Positions 8,451-16,483 of a stretch of DNA of 64,000 nt are shown here, in pieces. Source of the stretch: JAFAMS01 sp049520515 (GTDB lineage: Bacteria; Vulcanimicrobiota; Vulcanimicrobiia; Vulcanimicrobiales; Vulcanimicrobiaceae); contig JBEKPS010000003.1 of assembly GCA_049520515.1 (NCBI GenBank), positions 325,532 to 389,531 on the forward strand, in the 5' to 3' direction. The position numbers and the translations under genes were made by a program. The notes under the pieces were generated by a model. The model saw only the letters and a list, made by a program, of their open reading frames with translations. It was not told the DNA's origin and searched no databases. Position 1 is the first letter of the stretch. Every line of letters starts with the position of its first letter.

Positions 8451-9416
8451 TTGGCGTTCGAGTGCGCTTATGGTGTAACGCGCCGGGAAGCCGGCCTGCC
8501 GGTCTTCGTCGACACGCGATTCGACTTGGCATCGCTCACGAAGATCGTCGTGTCGACGGTCGCGCTTGCGCACGTCGCAGGCGGCGCGCTCAAGCTCGAT
8601 GCGCCACTTACGCATCTCATTCCGGAATGGCGCGGAACCGCACATGCTACGATCACGCTACGAATGATTCTCGCGCACGACGCGGGCTTCGCGTCCGGTG
8701 CCGACTACCGCGGGCTGCTCGAGACCGGCGTGCGCGTCGAAGAATATGCGCTCACGCGCGAGCTCGTGGCCGCTCCATGCACGCAAGTTGTTTATAGCGA
8801 CCTCGGTTTTATTACGCTCGGCGTGATTTTGGAACGGTTGCGCTCGCGCGGGCTGCAATCGATCGTCGGGGAGACGCTGGCTGCCGTGCGCGTCCCCTTG
8901 CTCGGATTTCGGCCGCCACTCGTTGAGCACGAGCGCATTCCGGCGACGGAGCGTGACGCGTGGCGTGGACTCGTGCAAGGGACCGTGCACGACGAGAAGG
9001 CGCATCTGATGGGCGGCGTTGCGGGACATGCCGGATTGTTCGGTGACGCGCGCGACGTGGCGCGTATCGCGGAAATCTATCTTGGCGGGCTGTGCGGGCG
9101 CGATGCTGCGCCGGTCGGCATCGATCTGGTTCGTGAGTCGCTCGAGGAGCAGGCCTTCGATCCGGTTGCGCGTCGCGGACTCGGCTGGGTGCTGCGAACA
9201 TCGGACGAGAACTCATGCGGAACGAAAATGGGACCGCGAGCGTTCGGACACACAGGCTTCACCGGGACGTCGATGTGGTGTGATCCCGATAGCGACATCA
9301 GCGTCGTTCTGTTGACGAACGCCGTCCACCATGAACGCGGCGATCTTCGCGCGCTGCGCGCTGCCGTCTGCGACGAGGCGGTCGAGTATGTGGAGCGATG
9401 CGCGCACTCGGCCTGA
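8451..9416 (+). CDS. Serine hydrolase, beta-lactamase class C / penicillin-binding-like
   Basis: The visible motifs are SxxK (SLTK), YSD for the Tyr-x-Asn position (VVYSDLGF) and HTG (FGHTGFTG), the layout of class C beta-lactamase-like amidases and esterases. The TTG at 8451 is the first canonical start. However, the frame stays open back to 8358 and encodes a family-like N-terminus (AAVLRVEHRGE) overlapping the nagZ 3' end, so translation probably begins upstream, perhaps at CTG 8367. Its place between nagZ and anmK suggests action on a muropeptide or sugar ester, but that is inference. It overlaps anmK by 19 bases. Confidence 0.8.
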   Translation: MAFECAYGVTRREAGLPVFVDTRFDLASLTKIVVSTVALAHVAGGALKLDAPLTHLIPEWRGTAHATITLRMILAHDAGFASGADYRGLLETGVRVEEYALTRELVAAPCTQVVYSDLGFITLGVILERLRSRGLQSIVGETLAAVRVPLLGFRPPLVEHERIPATERDAWRGLVQGTVHDEKAHLMGGVAGHAGLFGDARDVARIAEIYLGGLCGRDAAPVGIDLVRESLEEQAFDPVARRGLGWVLRTSDENSCGTKMGPRAFGHTGFTGTSMWCDPDSDISVVLLTNAVHHERGDLRALRAAVCDEAVEYVERCAHSA

Positions 9417-10552
9417 TGTCGGGGACGTCGCTGGACGGGATCGACGCTGCGCTCGTCGATCTCATTCCACGCGGCGACGGCTATGCGGTGACCGTCGTGC
9501 GGTTTGATAGCCAACCGTTTGAGTCGCGTCTTCGGGAGCGGCTCGAGGCCGCATTGCCTCCGGAGCGCGGAAGTACGGCCGCGGTCGCACAGCTGCACGC
9601 GGACTTGGCCGCGGCATTTACGGCAACGGCAATCGCGACGGTCGAAGATGAGCATGTCGATTTTGTCGCGACGCATGGTTTGACGATTTATCACGACGGC
9701 CCGCGCTCGACGACGCTCCAAATCGGGCGGCCGTACGAGCTGCGTGATGCGCTGCGCGCAAGCGTCATTTGGGATTTCCGTTCCGCGGATTGTGCGCTCG
9801 GCGGCTCGGGTGCGCCGCTGGTGCCGTTTGTCGATGCGATCGTTTTCGGATCAGGTGAAGAAGACCGCATCGCTGTCAACATTGGCGGAATCTGCAATTT
9901 GACGGTTCTCCGTCGGAGCCAAAAGCCGAGCGACGTCGTCGCGTTCGACGTCGGTGCGGGTACGATGCTGCTCGATGCATTCGTCCATGAACGAACCGGT
10001 GAGACGATGGATTTCGACGGGAAGCTGAGCGCGAAGGGAACGGTCGACGAGAAGCTGCTCGAAGGCCTGCTCGCCGATCCATACTTTGCGCTCGAGCCGC
10101 CGAAATCGACCGGACGCGAGCAGTTTGGACGGCAAATGCTCGATGCGCATCGGCACGAGCTGAGTCGTCTCGGCGCGGAGGACGGCTGCGCAACGCTGGT
10201 TGCATTTACGGTGCGCCCGCTCGCGGACGCAATTCGGCGCTACGGCGCTCCAGGATCCCGCGTGATTCTTGGTGGTGGCGGTTCTCGCAATCCCGCACTC
10301 GTACAGATGTTGGGCGAAGCGCTCGGTGCGGGAGTGCCTATCGAGACCTCCGATGACTTCGGGATAAATGCCGATGCAAAGGAAGCCGTCGCGTTTGCGA
10401 TACTCGGATATGAAACGCTGCGTGGACGTCCGGCAAACGTTCCGCGCGTAACGGGAGCGCACGCACCGGCCATCCTCGGTTCGATCGTGCCGTACGAGCT
10501 TCCGGTGCTCCTTGCAAGGGTCGCGCTCGAAACGGTAGATGCGAATCGCTAG
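9398..10552 (+). CDS. anmK: Anhydro-N-acetylmuramic acid kinase
   Basis: 384 residues. Converts 1,6-anhydro-MurNAc to MurNAc-6-phosphate, opening the anhydro ring with ATP. The family N-terminus GLMSGTSLDGIDAALVD is at residues 4-20. It is followed by the sugar-kinase/actin-fold elements VNIGGICNLTVL, AFDVGAGTMLLDAF and the adenosine loop ILGGGGSRNPALVQML. Length matches the usual 370-390. It sits between NagZ (which releases anhMurNAc) and a GlcNAc-type kinase, with murQ (the next step) 3.7 kb on. The ATG overlaps the serine hydrolase 3' end and its own end overlaps the following kinase by 14 bases. Confidence 0.95.
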   Translation: MRALGLMSGTSLDGIDAALVDLIPRGDGYAVTVVRFDSQPFESRLRERLEAALPPERGSTAAVAQLHADLAAAFTATAIATVEDEHVDFVATHGLTIYHDGPRSTTLQIGRPYELRDALRASVIWDFRSADCALGGSGAPLVPFVDAIVFGSGEEDRIAVNIGGICNLTVLRRSQKPSDVVAFDVGAGTMLLDAFVHERTGETMDFDGKLSAKGTVDEKLLEGLLADPYFALEPPKSTGREQFGRQMLDAHRHELSRLGAEDGCATLVAFTVRPLADAIRRYGAPGSRVILGGGGSRNPALVQMLGEALGAGVPIETSDDFGINADAKEAVAFAILGYETLRGRPANVPRVTGAHAPAILGSIVPYELPVLLARVALETVDANR

Positions 10553-11447
10553 CGTCGTCGGTGTCGACGCGGGCGCGACGAAAACCCTCGCCGCGCTTGC
10601 GCATGATGAAAGAATCGTCCGTCGCGCGCAAGGCCCGGGTGCGAATCCCACGATCGTCGGTGTCGATGCGGCAGCCGACGTCATTTTGCGGACAATTCGC
10701 GAAGCGTCCGGCACGGAGACGTCCGAGACGATCGCGGCGATTTACGCCGGTGTCGCGGGCGCGGGCAGTCCGGAGGTCGCACGCGATCTCGAAGCTGTCA
10801 TTGCGGCTGCGTATCCCGCATCGAACGTGCGCGTCGGCGACGACGTTGAAATCGCGTTGCGCGCCGCGATTCCGGATGGTCCCGGCATCGTTGTCATTGC
10901 GGGTACCGGCTCGATCGCGCTCGCGAGCGACACCGGCGGAAAACTTCACCGTGCAGGCGGCCTCGGATATCTGCTCGGCGATGAGGGATCGGCAGGCTGG
11001 ATCGGATTCGAAGGAGTTCGTCTGCTCAGCCGTGTGTATGACGGACGTGCGCGTGACGAGGAAACGAGCCGTCTCGTGGCGCGGCATCTCGGCGTGACCG
11101 ATCGACCCTCACTCATCCGTGCCGTTTATGCCGAACGAATCGACGTCGCGAACATCGCCGCGCTCGCACCGAGCATCATCGCGTTCGCCGGCAAGGGGAA
11201 TCGCGCGTCAAAGGCGATCGTCGAGCGCGCCGGCGATGAGCTTGCGCAGCTCGTCGTTGATGTCGCTTCTGCTGCGCACCTTACTGAACCCACAACTAAG
11301 GTCGCACTTTCCGGCGGGCTATTGCATGAAGAAAATCTGCTCGCTGCGCTGCTCAAAACCAAGATTGAATCGGAACTTCCGAACGCCGTCTTCGTTGCGG
11401 GTGGTGATCCGGTTGAAGGTGCCGTTCGTCTTGCGAAGGTGGGCTAA
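10539..11447 (+). CDS. N-acetylglucosamine / MurNAc kinase (BadF/BadG ATPase family)
   Basis: 302 residues. Actin-like ATPase with the phosphate-1 loop GVDAGATKT (residues 8-16), phosphate-2 VIAGTGSIAL (about 118) and the adjacent GYLLGDEGSAGWIG signature (about 143), then the adenosine motif VALSGGLLHEENLL. This is the pattern of bacterial NagK-like and MurK kinases that phosphorylate GlcNAc (some also MurNAc) at O6. In this operon it would trap the GlcNAc that NagZ releases. Substrate preference cannot be read from sequence. The 3' end overlaps the convergent monooxygenase by 4 bases. Confidence 0.88.
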   Translation: MRIASVVGVDAGATKTLAALAHDERIVRRAQGPGANPTIVGVDAAADVILRTIREASGTETSETIAAIYAGVAGAGSPEVARDLEAVIAAAYPASNVRVGDDVEIALRAAIPDGPGIVVIAGTGSIALASDTGGKLHRAGGLGYLLGDEGSAGWIGFEGVRLLSRVYDGRARDEETSRLVARHLGVTDRPSLIRAVYAERIDVANIAALAPSIIAFAGKGNRASKAIVERAGDELAQLVVDVASAAHLTEPTTKVALSGGLLHEENLLAALLKTKIESELPNAVFVAGGDPVEGAVRLAKVG

Positions 11448-12682
11448 TCCACCCGGGGTGACAAGCACCTAACGTGCTCGGGACGCGGTCCTATCCCAAC
11501 AATATAGGCAGGTATGTTCCGTAGCAGCGACACCCGGTCGAGTATGCGTAAGATCAGCGGCGGATTGAAGTGTTGCGACGTGTTGAGGACGCTGGTCATA
11601 ATGCGATTCTGAATCGTGAGCTGTATGCCCTGAATGATTTTTGTCGGGAATTCGCGGCGCCGCTGAACGGCGTTTAGATCGCTCATTCGTAAGCTGCGAT
11701 TCCGCAGTGGACCGGCGAGGAGATTGGCCGTCGCGACCGCATCTTGAATCGCGAGGTTGATGCCAACGCCGCCAACCGGTGACATGGCATGCGCAGCATC
11801 ACCGATGAAAAGAAGGCCAGGGCGCGCCCAAACCGGCAAGCGATTGACGGTTACCGTCAGGAGACTGACGTCGTCAAACGATTTGAGCTCGTGGACGCGA
11901 TCGGCAAGATAGGGAGCGAGATCGACGATTCGTTGTCGCAAGTAGTCGATGCCGCGCTGCTTGATGTCATCGAAGCCGCCCTTGCGAATGACGAACGCGC
12001 ATTGGTAGTAGCTTCCCCTATTGATGGTGACGAGAATCCCACCGGGCGCGATGTTTCCGAATGCCGCGGACCGATCGCTCTCTTTGCGTGAGATCCGCAT
12101 CCAAAGAACGTCGATCGGTACTCCGTAATCGCGCGGCTGCATGCCAGCGCGCTGACGTAAACGAGAATCGCGGCCGTCGGCTGCCACGACGAGCGGCGCG
12201 CGTATCTCGAGCGGTCCGGAAGGCGACTGTGCACGAACGCCGACGACGGTGTCGCCTTCGAAGAGCAGATCCGTTGCCTCAGTTTTCATTTCCAATCGGA
12301 ACGTCGAAAGCCGCCGTCCTTGCTCCGCAAGAAAGCTGAGGAAATCCCACTGCGGCATGAAGCCCAAAAACTTGCATGGCCCCGGAATGAATTGAAAGTT
12401 GACGAGCTTCAGCTCGACGCCGCCGATCCGGCCAGAAAGGTCATGAAGCTCGTCGTGCTTGACTTTCAGGAATGCGTCGAGCAGCCCAAGCTCTTGCATG
12501 ACCGTGAACGTCGACGGATGGATCGTGTCCCCGCGAAAGTCACGGAAGAAGTCGTCGTGTTTCTCGAGCACCATGACGTCGATGCCGGCACGCGCGAGAA
12601 TATAACCGAGCATGACCCCGGCAGGCCCACCACCGGCGATGCAACATTGTGTGCTCGCGCTCTGCGGCGGCATCGATTCCAT
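11444..12682 (-). CDS. FAD-dependent monooxygenase (PHBH/UbiH-like)
   Basis: About 412 residues from ATG 12682. The Rossmann dinucleotide fold GGGPAGVMLGYILARAG (about residue 17) is followed by the DG motif VVAADGRDSRLR (about 165) and the second FAD motif LLFIGDAAHAMSPVGGVGIN (about 285), all typical of class A flavin hydroxylases. These enzymes use NAD(P)H to hydroxylate aromatic or quinone-like substrates. It is encoded opposite the recycling operon, facing the xdhC promoter with a 40-base gap. The substrate is unknown. Earlier in-frame starts exist (12724, 12733) but would overlap the xdhC start. Confidence 0.85.
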   Translation of the reverse strand: MESMPPQSASTQCCIAGGGPAGVMLGYILARAGIDVMVLEKHDDFFRDFRGDTIHPSTFTVMQELGLLDAFLKVKHDELHDLSGRIGGVELKLVNFQFIPGPCKFLGFMPQWDFLSFLAEQGRRLSTFRLEMKTEATDLLFEGDTVVGVRAQSPSGPLEIRAPLVVAADGRDSRLRQRAGMQPRDYGVPIDVLWMRISRKESDRSAAFGNIAPGGILVTINRGSYYQCAFVIRKGGFDDIKQRGIDYLRQRIVDLAPYLADRVHELKSFDDVSLLTVTVNRLPVWARPGLLFIGDAAHAMSPVGGVGINLAIQDAVATANLLAGPLRNRSLRMSDLNAVQRRREFPTKIIQGIQLTIQNRIMTSVLNTSQHFNPPLILRILDRVSLLRNIPAYIVGIGPRPEHVRCLSPRVD

Positions 12683-12722
12683 CTGACGGGATTGTTCCCG
12701 CGCCGTGGAAGGGAAAACCCCC

Positions 12723-13811
12723 ATGATCGACATTCTGGAAACGTTGGAGCGCTGGCACAGCGACGGTCGTCAAATCGCGATCGCGACCGTTGTCGCCGTG
12801 GAGTTTTCGGCGCCGCGCGATCCCGGAGCGGCGATGGCTGTGAACGATCGCGGCGAAGTGACCGGTTCCGTGAGCGGCGGTTGCGTCGAAGGCGCCGTCT
12901 ACGAAGAAGCGCAGGACGTCCTGCGTACCGGACGCGCGCGTTTGGTTACATACGGTATCAGCGACGCCGATGCGATCTCAGTCGGTCTGACGTGCGGTGG
13001 CACGATTCACATTTTCGTTGAGATGCTGGACCCCGAAGTTCTGCGCCGCATCGCGGACGCCGTACGCCAGGATGCGCCGATCGCGCTTGCAATTGGACTC
13101 GACGGTCCAATCGTTGGAGGCGTGCGTCTCGTCACCGCCGACGGTGATCCGTTCGGCTCGATGGGCAATGACGGTCTCGATTACGCCGTGAGGGGCGAGG
13201 CGCAGGCCCTGTTAGCAGCCGGCGACACCGTGGTTCGAGCGTTCGGCGCAGAGGGCGAGCCGGTCGGCGTTGACGTCCGCGTGTTCATTCGTTCGTTCAC
13301 ACCGAAACCGAACATGTACATCTTCGGCGCGATTGATTTTTCGCGCGCGATGGTCCACGTCGGCAAAGATCTCGGCTATCGCGTGAGCGTTATCGACGCA
13401 CGTCCGATCTTTGCGACCCGCCAGCGCTTTCTGCAAGCTGACGAGGTCATCGTCGAATGGCCCGATGAGTTCTTGGGAAAGGCGCCGATCGACGAACGTA
13501 CTGCGCTTATCATCTTGACGCACGATGCAAAGTTTGACATTCCGGTTCTGCAGGTCGCCTTACGCACGCCCGCCGGCTATATCGGTGCGATGGGGAGCCG
13601 GCGGACGCACGCGGAACGTGTCGAGAAGCTTCGCGCGGCCGGCGTTACGGGCGATGAGCTTGCGCGCATTCATGCGCCGATCGGTTTGGATATCGGTTCG
13701 CGAACTCCGGAAGAAACGGCGATCTCGATCGCGGCTGAAATTATCGCAATGCGTTCCGGGCGTAAGGGCGGCAGTCTATCGAAGAGCACGGAGCCCGTCC
13801 ATGCTCATTGA
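12723..13811 (+). CDS. XdhC/CoxF-family protein for molybdenum hydroxylase maturation
   Basis: 362 residues; the ATG at 12723 has GGAAGGG 7-8 bases upstream. The N-terminal XdhC domain shows VSGGCVEGAVYEEA (about residue 54) and GLTCGGTI (about 88), the conserved cysteine motifs that handle the sulfurated molybdenum cofactor. The C-terminal Rossmann domain has GAIDFSRAMVHVGKDLGY and GAMGSRRTHAERVEKL. Family members insert Moco into xanthine or CO dehydrogenase-type enzymes. Its stop overlaps coxG by 11 bases. No coxL/M/S-like hydroxylase lies in this window, so the client enzyme must be elsewhere. Confidence 0.87.
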   Translation: MIDILETLERWHSDGRQIAIATVVAVEFSAPRDPGAAMAVNDRGEVTGSVSGGCVEGAVYEEAQDVLRTGRARLVTYGISDADAISVGLTCGGTIHIFVEMLDPEVLRRIADAVRQDAPIALAIGLDGPIVGGVRLVTADGDPFGSMGNDGLDYAVRGEAQALLAAGDTVVRAFGAEGEPVGVDVRVFIRSFTPKPNMYIFGAIDFSRAMVHVGKDLGYRVSVIDARPIFATRQRFLQADEVIVEWPDEFLGKAPIDERTALIILTHDAKFDIPVLQVALRTPAGYIGAMGSRRTHAERVEKLRAAGVTGDELARIHAPIGLDIGSRTPEETAISIAAEIIAMRSGRKGGSLSKSTEPVHAH

Positions 13812-14241
13812 GGATTCGTTCGTGGTCGAGGCATCGGTCGATCGCGTCTGGAGCGTGCTCAAGGACATCCCGCGCGTTGCGAGCTGCATCCCCGGAGCGA
13901 AGATTACGGAAACCGTCGACGATCGAACGTATCGCGCGAATGTCGGCGTCAAAGTCGGGCCGGTCAACGTGAGCTACGACGCGACAATCGTCGTCGAACA
14001 GCTCGATGATGCTACGCATCATGCGCAGTTCTCCGTGAACGGCAACGAGACGCGCGGACGAGGCGGCGTGCGCGCAGGAATGTCATCCGACGTCGAAGCG
14101 GCGGGGTCAGGCTCGCGCATAACGCTGCGCGCGGACGCGAAGATCAGCGGTGTCGTCGCCACCGTTGGCGGACGCTTGATCGAAGGCGTGGCGAAAAAAC
14201 AGATTGCGGCGTTTGCAGAAAATTTGAGCAAGCTTCTGTGA
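13801..14241 (+). CDS. CoxG-like SRPBCC-fold protein
   Basis: 146 residues starting MLIEDSFVVEASVDRVW. The CoxG/SRPBCC pattern is clear: an N-terminal strand, a VWSVLKDIPRVASCIPGA helix-loop (about residues 14-32), TYRANVGVKVGPV, and a C-terminal helix FAENLSKLL. In CO dehydrogenase-type clusters CoxG is a membrane-recruiting or lipid-like-ligand-binding partner. It is translationally coupled on both sides: 11-base overlap with xdhC and a GTGA overlap with murQ. It therefore sits physically inside a cell-wall-recycling transcript. Confidence 0.85.
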   Translation: MLIEDSFVVEASVDRVWSVLKDIPRVASCIPGAKITETVDDRTYRANVGVKVGPVNVSYDATIVVEQLDDATHHAQFSVNGNETRGRGGVRAGMSSDVEAAGSGSRITLRADAKISGVVATVGGRLIEGVAKKQIAAFAENLSKLL

Positions 14242-15128
14242 CGGAAGGCTTGCCGCCGACCGAAGCAGTCGACGAGGCAACGCGCGGTCTCGATCGGATG
14301 TCGACAGAGGATCTCGTTGCTGCGCTGATCGCGGCGCAAGGGCGAGCCCTTGACGCGGCGCGTGCGGCTGCGCCCCAGATCGCGCGTGCGGCGGACGCGA
14401 TCAGCGCACGCTTGCGTTCGGGCGGAGCATTACACTATGTCGGCGCCGGCACGAGCGGACGTCTCGGTCTTCTCGACGCCGCGGAGCTACCGCCGACCTT
14501 CGGCGTGTCGCCCACGCTCGCACGTGCACACATCGCCGGCGGCATTGATGCCATGAGCGGCGCCGTCGAAGGCGCCGAAGACAATGCGGCCGGGTTCAAA
14601 GCGGACATCCATTCAAAAGATGCCGTGATCGGGATATCGGCCAGCGGCGGTGCGCCGTTCGTTTGCGCGAGTCTCGATCGCGCCAAAGCGAAAGGTGCCT
14701 TGACCGTCGCGATCACGAGCGCTCCCGATTCGCGCCTTGCGAAACACGCCGACATCACCATTGTAACGCAAACCGGCGCCGAACCGCTCGCCGGTTCGAC
14801 GCGAATGCTCGCGGGTACGGCGCAAAAGATCGTTCTGAGCGCGCTTTCAACGGCGGTGATGGTGCGCTTGGGAAAAGTCTACGACAATCTGATGGTCGAC
14901 GTCGTCGCCACGAATGAAAAACTTCGTGGACGCGCGCTGCGTCTCGTATGCACGCTGTGCAAGGTTAATGAGGCGCGCGGACGCGAGCTGCTCGAACGTT
15001 CGGGGGGAAGCGTAAAGCGCGCGGTCGTGATGGAGCGGCTGGGCGTCGACGCCGATGCGGCGCAAACGCTCCTCGATCTCAAGCACGAGTCGCTACGCGA
15101 CGTTCTGGAGAGCTCCCCGAAACCGTGA
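14238..15128 (+). CDS. murQ: N-acetylmuramic acid 6-phosphate etherase
   Basis: 296 residues from GTG 14238, overlapping the coxG stop. Cleaves the D-lactyl ether of MurNAc-6-P to give GlcNAc-6-P and lactate, the step after AnmK. The SIS fold is seen with the sugar-phosphate loops VGAGTSGRLG (about residue 71) and ISASGGAPFV (about 135), the MurQ signature MSGAVEGAEDNAA with its catalytic glutamate region (about 103), and LAGSTRMLAGTAQK (about 183). A C-terminal UBA-like tail is present. Length is normal (about 298 in E. coli). Confidence 0.95.
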   Translation: MTEGLPPTEAVDEATRGLDRMSTEDLVAALIAAQGRALDAARAAAPQIARAADAISARLRSGGALHYVGAGTSGRLGLLDAAELPPTFGVSPTLARAHIAGGIDAMSGAVEGAEDNAAGFKADIHSKDAVIGISASGGAPFVCASLDRAKAKGALTVAITSAPDSRLAKHADITIVTQTGAEPLAGSTRMLAGTAQKIVLSALSTAVMVRLGKVYDNLMVDVVATNEKLRGRALRLVCTLCKVNEARGRELLERSGGSVKRAVVMERLGVDADAAQTLLDLKHESLRDVLESSPKP

Positions 15129-15131
15129 CGC

Positions 15132-16463
15132 TTACTGAATCGCGCGCAACGGCTTTCGTCGCCAAACGAGCTCGTAATAGAGGAACTGCAACGAAACGTT
15201 CACGATGAATGCCGCCGGATAGCCGTACCAAACACCCGATAGGCCGATGTGATGCGAGAGCGTCCAGGCAACGGGTACTTCAATTCCCCAGATCGAGAAG
15301 ATCGAGATGAGCATCGGTACGATCACGGTGCCGCTCGAACGGACGATGCCGGAAATGACGGTCGCGTTTCCAAAGATCGCATAGCTCCACAGCGTGATGT
15401 TGAGGAGATCGCGCGCGATGTGATGAGTGTGCTCGCTGGTCAAGAACATGCCGAGGATCACGTTTGCGAAAGCATAGACAACTAAGATCAACGCTCCCTC
15501 AATGAGGTAGTTGAGCGCAACGCTCGAGCGAACGACGGCCCCCAGAAGCTCCGGCCGTCCCGCACCGATCGATTGCGCACCGAAGATCGATGCGGCGATG
15601 CCGATCGAGAGCGCCGGAAACTGAACGTAGCTGCCAATCTGATTGACGGCGGCGTACGCTGCTGTGGCGTCCGAGCCGAAGCGGTTGACAAACGTAATGA
15701 CCGCGATCTCGGCAAGCGAGACCATGATCATCTGCACGCCCATTGGTGCGCCGAGCCGTAACAGCGTCTGCACGAGCCGCATGTTCGGGACCATGGCTCG
15801 GAGGAGTTCGCGGCTCGGGGCGAGCGGATTGTGCTCGCGTGCGAGCGTTATTCCGAGGATGACGAGCGTGAGTGCGGTTGAGATTAAACTGCCGGCTGCA
15901 GCCGCGACCACGCCGAGCTTCGGCAGGCCAAACCATCCTAAGATCAGTGCCGGCGTGATCACCATCGTGAGTGCGGTGCTCACGATCAACGAGTAGAATG
16001 GAGTCTTCGAATCGCCGGTACCGCGCAAAAACGTTGAGTACAAGAGATACGTAAAGAGCAGCGGAAACCCGCCGAAGAAGACGCGCGCGTAGTTGGCGGA
16101 TATGTCAAAGATGTCGGCAGGCGTGCCGATCACGTGCAGGAGCGGTCGCACGAAGATCGCGCACAACGCGCCGGCGATCACGCCCAGCGACAACCCCACG
16201 CCGAGAGTCGTTCCGGCAACGCGTTTCATTCGTTCCGTGTCGCCGGCGCCGTGCGCTTGACCGATGAGTATGCTGCTCGCACCGCCGATCCCGAGCAAGA
16301 ACGAGATCATCAGGAAGATGATCGGGAAGAGGTTCCCGGCTGCTGCGAGCGCCTGTGGTCCGAGAAATCGCCCGAGATAAATGAAGCCGATCGTTTGCCC
16401 AAGCGATTGCAGCACGTTGCTGAGCATCAACGGTACGAGAAAGACAAGCAGCGATTGCCACAT
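15132..16463 (-). CDS. MATE family multidrug/metabolite antiporter
   Basis: 443 residues from ATG 16463; a GTG at 16508 would add 15 residues and overlap the divergent gene by 25. About 12 hydrophobic helices are visible in two homologous halves. The first half opens with the MATE pattern LVPLMLSNVLQSLGQTIGF and GRFLGPQALAAAGNLFPI; the second half begins LRLGAPMGVQMIMVSLAEI. These exporters extrude cationic drugs or metabolites using Na+ or H+ gradients at the inner membrane. Its stop lies 4 bases from the convergent murQ stop. Confidence 0.9.
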   Translation of the reverse strand: MWQSLLVFLVPLMLSNVLQSLGQTIGFIYLGRFLGPQALAAAGNLFPIIFLMISFLLGIGGASSILIGQAHGAGDTERMKRVAGTTLGVGLSLGVIAGALCAIFVRPLLHVIGTPADIFDISANYARVFFGGFPLLFTYLLYSTFLRGTGDSKTPFYSLIVSTALTMVITPALILGWFGLPKLGVVAAAAGSLISTALTLVILGITLAREHNPLAPSRELLRAMVPNMRLVQTLLRLGAPMGVQMIMVSLAEIAVITFVNRFGSDATAAYAAVNQIGSYVQFPALSIGIAASIFGAQSIGAGRPELLGAVVRSSVALNYLIEGALILVVYAFANVILGMFLTSEHTHHIARDLLNITLWSYAIFGNATVISGIVRSSGTVIVPMLISIFSIWGIEVPVAWTLSHHIGLSGVWYGYPAAFIVNVSLQFLYYELVWRRKPLRAIQ

Positions 16464-16483
16464 CGGTCGCGAATCATCGAGGG

